A DNA stretch of 64,000 bases from Microbotryum silenes-acaulis (Eukaryota > Basidiomycota > Microbotryomycetes > Microbotryales > Microbotryaceae). The notes below the pieces were generated by a model that was not told where the DNA came from, made no database searches, and saw only the letters and a list, made by a program, of their open reading frames with translations. This document shows, piece by piece, positions 52,515-64,000 of the stretch. A program made the position numbers and the translations under genes. Each line of letters begins with the position of its first letter. Within the stretch, counting starts at the first letter, position 1. Where the stretch lies: assembly GCA_003665825.1 (NCBI GenBank), contig QPFY01000007.1:372001-436000 (forward strand). The letters are read 5' to 3'.

Positions 52515-53289
52515 CGCTCCAATATGGGGGGCGGGCGAGAGGACGTGGATGGGCGGGCAAGAGTCAAACGTGAGAAGGTGCGAGTCGCCGAACCGTTCGC
52601 TGGGCAGCGAGCGCTCTGGCGCTCTCGCACTTGAAGCACCCCTCTCCCGACCAATGACGCTGGTGCTGCCGACGGCCGACGACGAGAGACGGGCGGCCGG
52701 GAGCTCAGCATTTTTCCGGTCCGCAACACGACTTTCACGAGGCTCGCGCGACCATATAAGAGTTTAGACTGTGAATTTTGCCAACCATCGCCATAGGAAC
52801 TTGTTCAATCATGCTTCCGTCCGTCGTCTTTTTGTCTTCTTCGCGGCAATGCTTTGCGCCGACTCGGACGAGCGGGATAAAGTTCGCCGGTCGCCGAAGG
52901 GGAAAGCGAGGCCGTGTGCGGCCGCCTGTCACCGTGGTCAGTGACCGGCGTTGGAAACACTCGTGTTACAAGGGCGAAAGCTGGGTATGGTTTGGGGGCG
53001 TTGCTAGAAAGCTTGAGACATACCCATACGCAACCCTGTTCTTTGCATCAATCTTTCTTTTCTTCTCTTGGACGTCGAAAAGGTATAGGCGCACGCCGCG
53101 TACGGTTTATGGCTCGCGCGGGCGGGCGGGCGGCGTATCGGTGGAGTCGATTGGACTTGAAGCCGATTGACGCCCCTGTTGCGTGCGCGTGGGCCCCCAG
53201 ATTGCTGAGGGCCGCGAGATAATTAGATGACTAGCGCAGTGCGCGCTCACGTCGTAGGCTGCCTTCCTGCGCACGCCAACTCGTCAGCC
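52515..53289. promoter_or_regulatory. Divergent region between MBOAT and steryl ester hydrolase genes
   Basis: 775 bp between the two start codons; no ORF has support. Shared regulation of the two lipid genes is possible, but no known sterol-response element was identified. Confidence 0.4.
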
Positions 53290-56053
53290 ATGTCCGACTT
53301 CGTCGACTACTCACGCAAAGCCAAAGCCGGCGCGACAAACGAGAGTCCGTTCGATGACGAACCACCTCGACCATTATCGCGGGGGAGTCGGTGAGTTTAA
53401 ACCCAGGCTACATCATGCGCTGCTGCGAGCCAGGACTCCGCCGACGCAGAGCGCGGGGAGCGGCAATCCCCCGGCCATTGACCCACTGGCTGCCGTTCGC
53501 CGGGGAAGGCGTCCGACGTCAGACCTGTCGCGAACTAGCGGCAGCGGTGGAGGCAATGCTGCAACGCACGGTCGTACACGAGTGCAGTGATTCAAACTGT
53601 GATAACAAGAACAAAAAAAACCCTGATCCGTACTTCGCATGCATGCCCTCAGTAGTTCAGGCAAGAGCTCGGCGAGTCAGAGGCGCAGGGTCAACTACGG
53701 CGACATGAGCAGGGCTGATCTCGAGGCCGAAGCACGCGACGAACGCCAGCATCCCGTCGGTGACTTTATGTCTCACCAACAGGTGATATCCAAGGAAGGG
53801 GATGAAGAAGCCGTGAGTCTCGTTTGCATCTATGTTAGCTGGTCGTGGTCCGATCTGGCTCGAATTGGCCGCTGCGTCCGCGCGAACTTGGCCGTAGCTG
53901 GCTCGGACAGCTCGCCGCGCCGTTGGCCCGCCAGCTCATAAATCGGCGCTAACCCGCATTCGGTCGTTTACCAACTCCCGTCGACGGCGACAGTACATCG
54001 GAGGGACCAGCGCTTTCGGTGTCTCAGGTGCTGGGAGACCTGGCCAGAACGACTACAACGAAAAGGACGGCGTCGCGTACGGCAACTACCCTCAGCAGCA
54101 AGATGCTGCGAGCTACTAGTCAGTCGCCGGGCCTGGTGAGCCCTGCCTGTCCGAGTTCGCTCGAGTCTGACAGTATTCGCGCCCGGCGACGAATTTCTTT
54201 AATTCCTACAGCGGAGCGGTGCAGCAACCGGGGTTCTTCAGTGAAAAGAGTCAGCAACAACGACAATACGCGGACCCGAGACAGCAGTAAGTCGACGGTC
54301 TAGTAGTTCTTCCTGAGCCGGTGGGGCTTCTGCGGCGAACCAAAGCTGGATCCGCGGACTGGCTGGCCGGCGCGCCAGCCAGCATTTGCCTACCGCACCT
54401 ACGTGGCATGCTGACTTAAACATACTTCTGGCGCCTCCCAAAAGCATCGATGCACGCCCCCAGCGAAATCAGCCCGAAGATCTTGGGTACGATCCCGAGG
54501 ACCACCACTTCCTCAACGACCACATCGTCCCCGACTACCCGACACAGACTTTCTTCCGCAAATGCGTACGTCCGGAGCGGAACAAAGACCTTGTCGAAGA
54601 ACTTGGCGTCGTCTGATCTCTCCCTTCGTATGACCTTTTGTGATACAGGTCTTGACTGGATTCCAGATCGGGTCTTTCATTGGCACCACCGCTGGATTCA
54701 ACCTGATCGCCGTCATGGCCATCGCCACTTACGTCTTCAAGTTCATCAACCCCTTCTACAAGTTCAAGAAGCGCAAAGACGTCGACAAGGAGTGGGAGCT
54801 CCGCATCACCGGCGAACGCTTCTCGTCTCGCGCCGAATACTACGCCGAATTCTTCGGGCACGAATGCGAGGCCCTCGATGTTGAGACCGAGGATGGCTTC
54901 GTGTTGCGTGTGCATCACCTTATTCACAAAAAGTTCAAGGGCCGCGGTCATCCTGTCATATTGCAGCACGGCATTCTGTCCAACTCGGTCACCTTCATGG
55001 TCAACGAAGAGAAGTCGCTCGCGTTCTGGCTGCTCGACCAGGGCTATGACGTTTACGTGAGCAACATTCGCACCAATTTCAAGATGCCGCACCGACACTT
55101 CAAGCGCTCCGATCCCCGCTATTGGGCATGGTCGATCAAGGAGATCGGCATGTACGACCTGCCCGCCATCGTCGACTTTGTTGTAGGTCGCACCGGTGTC
55201 AAGCCCGCTTACATCGGTCACAGTCAGGGTACCGGTACCATGTTCTTGGCCCTCTCGCGCGGTATCCGTCCCGACATTGGTAACAAACTCTCGTCTTTCA
55301 TCGCCCTCGGGCCCTCCGTCTACGCCGGCCCTGTGCTTCGCACCTTTCCTTTCTCGGTTATGCGCAAATTCAAGAGCAGGGGTCTGTGGAGCCTTGTGTT
55401 CGGAGGTGAGCTCGTCGACGATACCGCGTCAGCCCAGCTTGAATCTGAGAGCCCGCATGCTGATCTGACCTCCATACTTTTGCGACGCCTGCAAAGTTCG
55501 CGAGTTCCTACCCTTCTTATCGATCCTGCAAAACGTATTGCCCAGTTGGCTCTTTGGTCACGTCGCCGTTCCTGTCTTTCAGTTCCTCTTCGGATTCGGC
55601 ACCCAACAATGGCTCTGGCGACAAGTGCCCAAGTTCTTCCGCACCGTCGGCCTACCCAACTCGTCCGAGCTGCTCTACTATTACATGTCCAACTTTTCGT
55701 ACACCAATTGCATCTTCAACACGCACTCGGCCGAGCCGTGGTTCCCGCGCTCGTTCCCGCCCCTTGCCATCTTCTACGGTACCGCGGACACGCTCGTGCT
55801 CGGCAAACCTTTGGTCGAGCGTATTCGCGAGTACGAGCCCAACGTCCGCCTCGTCAAGGTCGTGGCCCTCGATGATTACGAGCACATGGACATGATTTGG
55901 GGTGTTAATGCCGTCCCCGAGTGCTTCCTGGGCATCCGCGATATGATCGAGGAAACCAAGAACGGTTATACGCCCGTACGACGTCCCCAGCGATCCAACT
56001 CAAAGCGATCGCGACGATCGTCGAGTCAGAACCGAGTGACCCGCGATTACTAG
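53290..56053 (+). CDS. Steryl ester hydrolase / acid lipase family (Tgl1/Yeh-like) with long N-terminal extension
   Basis: Exons 53290-53390, 53656-53812, 53994-54118, 54212-54286, 54445-54565, 54649-55405 and 55497-56053 give 630 residues. The first ~190 residues are polar, Tyr/Gln/Gly-rich and probably disordered and cytosolic. A membrane segment follows at about 194-225 (QIGSFIGTTAGFNLIAVMAI). The hydrolase domain starts with an AEFFGHECEALDVETEDGF block, has oxyanion HGI, nucleophile GHSQG (383-387, Ser385), catalytic-type Asp in GTADTLV and His in DYEHMDMIWG. Such enzymes cleave steryl esters on lipid droplets or at the plasma membrane. The N-terminal exons could be misread as a separate gene ending at a TAA (54288-54290); that TAA lies inside a consensus GTAAGT donor, and the join is in phase. 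Introns 1 and 2 (265 and 181 nt) are long, so the extension is less certain than the core. Confidence 0.85.
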
Positions 56054-56401
56054 GCAGTAGATGCACATCGCGCTCAGAACGCTTTCACGACTGTTAACAT
56101 GTTGCAGCAACGCCATCGATGAGATCCTTAGGATCGACTTCATAAGTTTGACTTATTCCATGGACCGTCTTAATACTCCCCGTCTTCTTTTCGTTTCATC
56201 GGATCTTGGTTCCCTTCGATTTGAGACCTCACCTCACAAACTTTGGATACCTTCCTAACTTGGGCCTTGTCGTAGCTATCTTGTATTATACTCGCCGCGT
56301 TTCAACCGAATTCGTGATTCCGTAACCGAGTTTTCAGGGAAGAGAGAGAGCTCTGCAGGTCTGGCGATGGGAGCGCGATCATAGATCACCTGATCACTAT
56401 C

Positions 56402-56433
56402 AACGATCATCCCCTCGGCGGTTGATGATCGTT
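56402..56433. repeat. Short perfect inverted repeat
   Basis: AACGATCATC and its complement GATGATCGTT, separated by 12 bases. It could form a hairpin or bind a dimeric factor; it is also within what chance allows in 64 kb. Confidence 0.6.
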
Positions 56434-56805
56434 AAAGAATTGGTGTAACCAGAGATCACCGGCAATTTAGGAGACTGGCCGCGTGGAGCATCGTTCTGCC
56501 GCTGGAAATCTGACAGAGGATTCGGCGCGAGCCTCACACGCGGGTCAGGTTGCTCATACCCCTGCTTCCACTGTTCATAGCGGGCTTCGGGCACGATCGA
56601 ACGTTTTCTCGCTTGCCCATCGCTTCTGCTACTAGTGGTTCCTTTTCGTCTCAAGCTTCAGCCTTCGAGCGATAGTTGGTGGCAGGTTGTCAGGAGGTTT
56701 GAGCACGGTGCTGCCGAATAATGCGATCGCTAATCGCTGAATGGGGAGGAGCTCACCGAGTTACCTGTTAGCGGCGGTGCGGAATCCTTTGAATTAATTC
56801 TCCAC

Positions 56806-56863
56806 CAATAATTGACTCTGCTATCGACCGCTGACTGTAGTTCGTGTTCTCGTCTCCCTGGGT
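56806..56863 (-). repeat. Third copy of the dispersed ~55-bp repeat, inverted
   Basis: Read on the minus strand it has CCAGGGAGACGAGAACACGA, then CAGTCAGCGGTCGATAGCAG, then AGTCAATTATT, matching copies at 21553-21685 with several differences. Confidence 0.68.
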
Positions 56864-58152
56864 CAAAGATGGCGAAGCACCAAATTCAACTCTCGTAAAC
56901 TACCATTTTCAGGTTGTCACTCTACAGAACTGACTTCCTGTCTGGTGATGTTCTCGAAGCCGAGGCCTTTTTTATTTCAGTTTTAAACACAAGATGAACG
57001 AATTGACGTGCAAAAAAGCGCAAGCTTGCGTTACCACCTATGGAGTCCATGACGTCGCCCACGATTACGCCAATTCTCCATTCCCCGCCTACTTCAAGGG
57101 AGGAAAGAAGCAGTGCTCCGTCCAGAGATGCAAGGAACTACTCAATCAGGCGTGCTTTGCGGTCTACGATAAAACCTGACATCGAAAGACCGTGTGAAGG
57201 TACTACTAGGCGCTGAGGAAGCTTCGTCAAATCGACAAGGACTCGGCTGCGCAACCCCCCATCCTCAAGAGCCGGCGCAGCGAGGCGACCGACTCGGTCG
57301 GAGATCAGCATATGGGTCACCAGCTTGACCACTGATTTTGCGACTGGAGCTGCAATCAAACCTCAACGTCCGTCGATCCGCAGGGTGCCCGCGCTTCGAG
57401 ACGGCTCCGGCGATCAGTAGCTGGACCCCTGAAATATTCGAGTGGGTGAAGAGCCTCAATTGCGCAATATCCAGTCGGCTCTAGGAGAATGCGTCTAATG
57501 CAAGCTCAAGGGGATGACAAATACCTGAAAGTCACATCGAGGTACCTTCCTCTCTCTGTGGTGCTAGATATACGTTGCCTAGTGCGGGCTGAGGTAGGGA
57601 CCGGCGCAACTTATGGAGCACATGCAAGGATCGGACCGACTCGGAGTCGCGGGCAGATCGCGAGCAAGTTGGGTGACCCACCCGCAAGCCATCGAGATTG
57701 GCAAAATTGTCGTCTAGCTAATCCTTGCCAACGTTCGGTTCAAGCTCCAGGCTCTTTCAAAGGAAGAGAGCCACTCCACCTGTACCCCACTGACGGCTTG
57801 AACGTCGTGATTATTGAACGATAGTGCGCGAACGCCGAGCACATTGTCCCGCTTCCACCTCTGGCACTGGCTCGAGCTTCAAGAAAATGATTTTGCGGAG
57901 GCGGGAAAACGAACTCGGAGGTGGGAGAGAATCTGAGGATTCAAACATGTCTTGCAGAACGTGAACGGGATTGTTTCAATTCGTTGTAAGCATTGCTACA
58001 CCCGACAGCTCGACATTAACACAGTGATGAAGACGCCCCGGCCATTGACTGGAACGTCGGCGCCGGGTCCCATGTGAAACTCGATCACGTTCATTGTGCC
58101 TGCCTAGGGTTGAGCGCTGCCTTATCGGTCGGCTTCTGCGACTCGCCCAGCC

Positions 58153-60424
58153 ATGGCGTCGACGTCGACCGCGACATCACAATCATGGTCAAGAATTCAT
58201 GACGACGATGGTACTCGGTTACCTCACGCTGCGACACCTCCGGACGAGTCTGAGCCGTGGTGCTCGAGCACGAGTTGGCGCATGAGCCCCTCGCACGGTG
58301 CTGAAGCTCCGAGTCAGGGTGGGCCAGCCAGCTCGCATGCATCATCTTCAGCTGTTTCGACCCACACTGCCTACTCTACATCTCTATTCCCGACGACTGA
58401 ACGCAGTCGCCCATCCCTGCAAGGTTCTGCAGCGATTGCAACGCCCGCGTCCATCTCGTCGGGTCACGCCCCTCGGGTGGCTCTCTCGCACCAAGTCCAA
58501 CGTGAAAGCGACGCTCGCGATGCGGCCGCCGCGCCGATTACTCATTCGACGCCGTCCAAGCCGCGCGCACCGCCGCCGACGACTCCGAGTCGGCGACACT
58601 CAACCCGCTCCGCTGCTACTGGTACTTCGCACACCTCCAAACTCAGCGTGGACGGGTTCGTTGCCCCAGTCTCAACCATGACGACTTCGATGACTCGCGG
58701 TGGTGCATCTCCGAAATCCTCGGCTGCCTCTGCGGCATCTTTAAACTCGCGACGGAGACGGAAGCCCGACGCCCGGACCGCCGTGGCGACACCAGGCGCC
58801 GTCGACTGGACTAAAGGTGGGCAAGGCAGGTCACAGCAAGACGAGCATGAACGAATTTCGGTCGAGTATGAGGCGCTTCAGAAACGCTACAACCTCAACT
58901 CGACCTCGCCCATCCTGCCCAAGGTCAAGCTCGCATTTCCCTTGATCACTTCGGACGAGGAAGACGGCTGGTCTACGCGCCCGTCCATCTACGCGGCATC
59001 GTCAGCGACGTCCCCCTCTGCTGCCGCCGCAGCATCACGCGCTGTTTCGTCCGAGCGCAACTATTCTTCAACGACGACGACCACGACCACGACTCGTCGC
59101 ACCGAGCATCGCACGTGGACCTATTCGATGCCGCCGACTTTGGAACGAAGCATGTTGGACCCCACAGAAGAAGATTCTGACGTGCCAGACCGCCGAAAGC
59201 CACCCACATGCGCAATTTCGAGCTCGACTCGCAGACAGCGCGCAACTTCCGCGACTTCGGCACCGCCGATCTCACCCACGTTCGGGTCTGGCCGCAAAAC
59301 CGGTGCGACTACGGTCCACCCTCCGGCTTCGCCGACCCCGGCCCGCTTTAGGAGCCTCGTCGGGCATTCGTCACCCCTAAGTGCATCGCCCAAAGCCCAC
59401 CGCTCTCGGTCATCATCGACGTCATCAATGAGGCAATCTGCACATTCGCTGGACCAGAGGTCTGGCTCGAGATCTTCACCCTCAGTGCGCAAGTCTTCTA
59501 CGACGCGTCGATCGTCCTCTCTGTGAGTCATCGCTTCAACTATGCCAGCCTCTTTGTTTGAAGCGCAGAGTCTGACCTTGTCGCGGTTACCCTCACAGTC
59601 GCAACGCTTCGGCATTTGCTGCGTCCACGTCGTCCTCGACTTTTGCCAAGTACGGGTCTCGAGCTCTCACGACGAGCCCCCACTTCGCCGGACCCGTCTT
59701 GAATGCTTTGACGTTCTTGCTCATCAGCGCGATGGCGTGTCTGGCGATCGGCTCCGTCCTCGTCTCGTCGATTGCTCTGACGTTTTACGACGACTGCGGC
59801 GAGCGCATCGTCGTTGTCAGGAAGGGGATCGAAGGAAGTCGCCGACGGGTGCGAGGCAGCATCGAAGACGTGCGCGCTGGCGTGGGCCGAGTCGTCGGTG
59901 GTGCTCGAGGTGCCGTCGAGCTTGTTGTCTGGGCCACGAGTGCCCGAATGCCTAACACCTCTGTGCTTGATAACGTTGAACTCGACCTGGACTATGAGCC
60001 CTTTGCCGAGATTCGGGACGCTGTTACCTTCTCTTCGTCCTCGTCAACAGCGGCACCCCAGCCTGGAACCACGCCCGAAGGAGGACCTACACTGCGCAAC
60101 TGCCAATCGTCTACAACGCCCGCTTCAAGACCTCCTCGCGACCGACAAAGCTCGTCGACCTCAAACCGCGACTCTGGTATTTGGACCGAACACGAGGAGG
60201 ACAATCTGCCTTTCACCGCGCCGTTCACCACACCGCATCCTTCGCGATCTGCATCCCCGACTCTCGGCGCACGAGGTGGAAACGATCAAGCACGTCTACA
60301 ATTACCTCCCCGACCGCCTTTGAGCATCCTCGTGCCGTCGATCATATTCGCTCTCACTTACACCATCTGGACGGTGCTCTCCAATTTCTGGCGCATGCAG
60401 ACTGCCGACAAGCGAAAAGCTTGA
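58153..60424 (+). CDS. Orphan membrane protein with long disordered N-terminus
   Basis: Exons 58153-59522 and 59599-60424 give 731 residues. The ATG has a good context (CCATGG). The first ~480 residues are Ser/Thr/Pro/Arg-rich and probably cytosolic or nuclear; a possible ordered segment is ISVEYEALQKRYNLNSTSPI. Two hydrophobic helices follow: ALTFLLISAMACLAIGSVLV near residue 500 and ILVPSIIFALTYTIWTVLSN near the C-terminus. Between them is a short amphipathic, Arg/Gly/Val-rich helix-like block. The splice join (CT|T) restores a continuous Ser-rich sequence. No family is recognised; a role at the nuclear envelope or ER is a guess from the layout only. Confidence 0.62.
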
Positions 60425-60816
60425 TCCACATTCATCAGCCTTCCTGTTCCTGTTCCACAACAGATCAGACCCTCATCACTCAGTGTTGTCCTTCACCCCC
60501 TGCTTTCCTCTCTCATGTTGTTTTACGGTAGAGTAGTCACGTTGTTCAGTACACTTAGACCCGGCCTTGTTCGGACTTGCACTCGCATTCGTATATTTTG
60601 CAAAGTATAGATTCGATTTGTTGTCTACTCGACCGTGTATCTTCATAGTGTACAAAGCGTGGAGCTGATGCCAGCTTGGGGTGGCTTCGGAAGCATACCA
60701 CCTCTGTGGCGAAAATTACGACACCACTGGTGCTTCCTCCAAGATGACGGTCATTTCTTTTTTTGGTCCATCTAGCCTGGAAAGTCACGACCTTACTTGA
60801 AGCAGTCGTACGTTGC
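60425..60816. other. Convergent 3' flanks
   Basis: 392 bp between stop codons of the orphan membrane protein and the DUF952 gene. T-rich stretches fit transcript ends on both strands. No gene is seen. Confidence 0.45.
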
Positions 60817-61478
60817 TCAATGCTGTAGCCACCCTTTCCATCGCGCCTTCTCGATCACCTCAGCCCACGGCTGTCTCCCCTCATCGCCGCGCGCCAACTC
60901 CCGGAAGCTGTCGATGTATTCGCCTTCGAGGTTGACCGCATACAAATGCGGGTACTCTGTCGGGAGCCAAAGTGATAATATCAGTCCAATACCAAGGACG
61001 TTACATCAAAGGATAAACAAGTTCTTGAAGGTAAAACTTACCTTGGCCATTCGACGCCTTCTCCCATTTGACAACCTTGAACCCGGCCAATCTCCCAAAG
61101 TCGACTTTGAGCAATGTCACGATCTGGTCTTGAGGGAAGAACCTTTCCAATGTGCCTTGAACTTGGTCGGCCGTTGAGAGATGGATGAAGCCGTCCTGTA
61201 TCGCAGAATACAACCCATGAGCGGAGCGATGACGTCGTTGACCGCGTCGGCCTATCGCTCATGCAGATCCGGTCGATGTTAGCAATCACACCACTCGCCT
61301 TGGCATCCAATTCAGAGATAGCAAACTCGTGAGAAGCTGGAATTGGGATCGGGAATGCATAGCGTTGATTCACGGTCGGATGCGTGACGAGCTTGTAGAC
61401 GTAAGTCGGTGGGGCACTGCTGCTGGCGCCGGCCGATGAGGAAACTTTCGAGAACAGTCCCATCAGATTCTTGAGCAT
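60817..61478 (-). CDS. DUF952 family protein with a GC-AG intron
   Basis: Exons on the minus strand are 61478-61299, 61195-61042 and 60956-60817, giving 157 residues. DUF952 signatures include YVYKLVTHPTV near the start, SELDAKDGFIHLSTADQVQG, a GTLERFF helix, IVTLLKVDFGRL and EYPHLYAVNLEGEYIDSFRE. These small proteins share an ADP-ribosyltransferase-like (RNA 2'-phosphotransferase-related) fold, but no reaction has been assigned. The conserved SELD...DGFIHLST block is only restored if intron 1 starts GCGAGT rather than GT (61298) and ends CAG (61196). The only nearby GT donor gives the wrong phase. The C-terminus is basic and Trp-rich. Confidence 0.85.
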
Positions 61479-62330
61479 TCAGCAGGTGGAATTGGGAGAA
61501 GGTTGGTCGAAGGTTGGTGTGGCGATGAGATAGTGGTGTGTAGCGCGAGGATGTGGGGCCTCGCAGAGCCACGAAGCACGGGGGGGCCTTCGCGCGCGCG
61601 TCAATTTCAGCCGCTCATTAATATCCAGCACGTGCGAATAAGCATCAGCGATCGTGACGAACACACACCGATCCCCACTCAGCGGTGAAAGGTTACAGTC
61701 GATCGAGTGCCAGCATGACACCCAGATATTGGAGCACGAGTCGATTGGGGGTGGTAAGCAGCAGTAGATCGACCCGACTAAACCCCATTATGAGTCGCCG
61801 GTCGGACGGTGGCCGCGGCGACGGCGAAAACTTGAATCTGCGATTGGAAGACTCTGTTCCAATGGCTTGCAGAGGTGAAAGGGTTCTGCAGGTTCGCTGA
61901 TGACAGGTACCGACTCGAGGGTGTGAGATCCAGGGACCGATCCCGGGACTCATAAAACCTGTCGTGAATTATGACGGCGCTTCAAAGTCTTGGACTTGAC
62001 TCTCTTCAATATTCCTCAGACTGGGCCGCTGGGCCATACAAGGCTGGGGCAGGACGGCGGGCGCTGCGGGCGCGGCGGGCGCCCAGGCGCGGCCGGTCAT
62101 TTTGTCTTGGCGATGCTCGGCGGGCGGTCCCCAGGAGATCTTCTTGTAATCCTCCCCCTCACAAGAGTTTGCCCGGTCCGGGGTAGCACCTCGACTAGAG
62201 GTCCGGTACATGACGCTTCGTCTCCTCACCCATCCCCATCATCCCGAACCGAGCTCCGCGTCTCGACCGTTCTCCCATTACTGCTGTGGCCCTTTTTTCA
62301 GACGGTGGTGCTCTGAGCCACAGATCAAAT
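61479..62330. promoter_or_regulatory. Divergent region, DUF952 gene / orphan membrane protein gene
   Basis: 852 bp. It has a GCGCGCGCG run near 61592, a CACGTG E-box at 61630-61635 and a GC-rich block at 62040-62100. Short frames are unsupported. The E-box could bind a bHLH factor, but that is only motif-level. Confidence 0.35.
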
Positions 62331-63706
62331 ATGGCAGCAACCCAAGGACTCCTCTCCCAGCTGCTGCTGCTGCTCGTGACGACGACGTTCGCGCCGCCGC
62401 TCCTCCTCCGAATGACTTCGACCGGCGCGCGGGCTTCCCCTCTACCACTGGCGCGCGCCCGGGCCAACATGCGACCTCGTCAACTCCAACCGACGGCTTC
62501 GAGCACCCTCAGCATCATCGTCATCCCTACGCAGGACTCTTCGTCGTACACAACCTCGCTTCCCACGGGCTCGGGCACCTGGACAACCTCGGCGACTGCG
62601 GCGACCGCGGACGCGACGACGACCCCATCGCAAGCGCGAGGGCCTTGGCGCGGTGAATCGACGCTCGACCAGAGTGAGATTCGGCTCGCCCGAGAGAGAG
62701 CAAGAGGTGGCGGCTCACTGGTCACAACCATCATCGTCGTCTTGATCGGGTCACTCGTACTCGGTCTCTTCTTTCTGCGGTGAGTCTTCTTCGACCCGCT
62801 TCAGCTCGCCCTCGCTAGTGGCGTCGGCCGGGGTAGAACCGCAGTTTAACCGCGCAACAACTACGTGGCCCCTATTTCACGAACCGGCTTGCCTTCGGTT
62901 CAGCGCCCTAGTCGGCTGTCAACCGAACGGGTCAGGGGGTCACGAACATCGCTTTCATGGGTTTATCCGTCTCGGACCGGGCCTCTCTGCAGAAGATAAG
63001 CTGATCTTCGCATGTCCATTCTCTTCATGTATCTTCTTCGTCCCCGCGAAACAGGCTATGGCGCGTGCAACGCAGCTATCCACTCTCATTCCGCTCCTTC
63101 TTCATCCCTAGCTCCGGGCTCAAGATTCGCTATCTCAACATCGACATTGCACCGGCCACTCCTCGAGCCCCCACCGGACCCCCACCAGGCTATTCGCGCG
63201 GCTTCCACGCGGTCTTCCGACCGCCACGACGAGGGCACGACACGAACGGCGTCGCGATCGAGGAAGGTGGTCAGCGTGTGGGTTCCAGGGATGAGGATGA
63301 CATCTGGGATGGCGAATCGCTCGACGAAGTGCGAGAAGAGAAGGAAGGGCTGCCGAGATACGCCGTCGATGTCGATCTACCTGGCTACTCGCACGGCCTG
63401 GCACCTGGGGTGGCGCGCGCAAACGGCCTCGAACGACAAGCATACGTTGGCTCGTCGGGTTCTGAAGCATCGACTGTGGACGATTCAAGCAGAACGGAAG
63501 CCATCATGAGCTCTATAGAGTACGAACAAGCCATCAGGAACGCGCCCCAGGCCCCCGAACGGGCCATCACTCGGGAGATATCACAGATCCACAACGACTC
63601 TTGGCCACGGGCGGCCGGGAATCACGCTTCGTGGGTTGTGCCGGCGACATCATTGCGAGTGCGTGAAGAGCGACCCTCGTCAAATCGCGCCGGCGCAAAC
63701 TCGTGA
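62331..63706 (+). CDS. Orphan type I membrane protein
   Basis: Exons 62331-62779 and 63055-63706 give 366 residues. The start is a signal peptide (LLSQLLLLLVTTTFA). A Ser/Thr-rich outer part is followed by one transmembrane helix at roughly 130-150 (LVTTIIVVLIGSLVLGLFFL). The cytoplasmic tail, encoded by exon 2, begins with basic and aromatic residues, has Pro-rich GPPPGYSRGF, and acidic stretches with LPRYAVDVDLPGY. The splice after CTGCG and acceptor ACAG keep frame. The intron is 275 nt, longer than most here. No family is recognised; the design fits a surface sensor or adaptor, but that is inference. Confidence 0.62.
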
Positions 63707-64000
63707 TCCGTGCTAGGATGAACGTGACGTTTTAGCAAAACCGTATACTCGGCTGTGGGCGGCGTTGGCTTGATCGAATCGCAGTCCACACCACGCCCAA
63801 AACTCGAACCTGGATCACTGGAACGCTGCAGGGGGCTTTCGCATTGTTCTTTTCATTCGATGATCAAACCTGGTCTCCCTGTTGATGTAGCAATATTTAC
63901 ACTGTTGGATAGCACACTATACTACCATCGTGACGTTCTCGGAGCTCTCGTTCTCGACGGGTGGAGCCCCACCATCGTCTTCGGTTCGCTGAGAAGGGAT
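63707..64000. other. Right edge of the window
   Basis: 294 bp downstream of the last gene. No coding signal is seen before the sequence ends. Confidence 0.4.

Larger units (their letters stand above)
56054..58152. other. Gene-poor interval
   Basis: About 2.1 kb. It contains a 10-bp perfect inverted repeat near 56402-56433, the third (inverted) copy of the dispersed ~55-bp repeat, and a 61-codon ORF at 56994-57179 with six Cys but no signal peptide or splice partners. I call no gene. Confidence 0.4.

Noticed and set aside
53290..54290. Independent small gene ending at TAA 54288-54290
   Set aside because: The TAA is part of a perfect GTAAGT donor, and splicing joins it in phase to the lipase exon at 54445.
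54450..54884. 144-codon ORF starting at an ATG, as start of the lipase
   Set aside because: Its frame does not join the lipase core. The overlapping frame (EDLGYDPEDHHFLND...) joins in phase both upstream and downstream.
56994..57179. 61-codon Cys-containing ORF as a small secreted protein
   Set aside because: No signal peptide, no upstream exon that supplies one, and length is within chance expectation.

Overview
The window is a stretch of nuclear chromosome from a filamentous or yeast-like basidiomycete. I infer Pucciniomycotina, perhaps Microbotryomycetes, but no marker here proves that rank. The reasons are GC-rich coding sequence, many short introns (about 50-90 nt, GT-AG, with CTAAC/CTGAC-like branch sites), typical fungal housekeeping proteins, and a fungal Ty1/copia element. 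Exon structures were built by hand from splice consensus, reading-frame continuity and family resemblance. Every multi-exon model given without a caveat has a total length divisible by three.

Layout. 1-5.4 kb: the 3' part of a DOCK-family exchange factor gene, then PAM16 (mitochondrial import motor), then convergent TMA20 (PUA-domain translation factor). 5.5-12 kb: an accessory island on the minus strand with decayed cysteine-rich repeats next to a nearly pristine Ty1/copia retrotransposon (two 217-bp LTRs differing at two positions, one long gag-pol ORF). 12-13.7 kb: no gene seen. 13.7-21.3 kb: a GPI-type secreted protein, GET3 (13 exons, one of 10 nt), a twin-CX9C EMI1-like protein, and a SPOUT1-type RNA methyltransferase sharing a short divergent promoter with it. 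22-24 kb: a CK2 alpha-like kinase with DFG instead of the family's usual DWG. 25.7-36 kb: an orphan membrane protein, RPB5, a large alpha-arrestin with PPxY, and a small orphan membrane protein. 36.5-45.6 kb: a CysG-like siroheme synthase fusion, a NOL8/Nop8-type RRM protein, and an MFS drug:H+ antiporter-like transporter. 46.8-56 kb: a BRCT protein, an MBOAT/wax-synthase-like acyltransferase and a steryl ester hydrolase with a long N-terminal extension. 58-63.7 kb: two orphan membrane proteins flanking a DUF952 protein whose first intron appears to be GC-AG.

The genes do not form a pathway cluster. The MBOAT acyltransferase and the steryl ester hydrolase are divergent neighbours that may act on opposite sides of neutral-lipid metabolism, but that is only suggestive. 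I found no CRISPR array, no secondary-metabolite cluster, no rRNA and no convincing tRNA. The most unusual items are the DFG-bearing CK2 alpha-like kinase, the extreme small exons (ATG-only exon in PAM16, 10-nt exon in GET3), the GC-AG intron, a dispersed ~55-bp repeat in three copies, and the fresh copia insertion beside a decaying cysteine-rich repeat gene.
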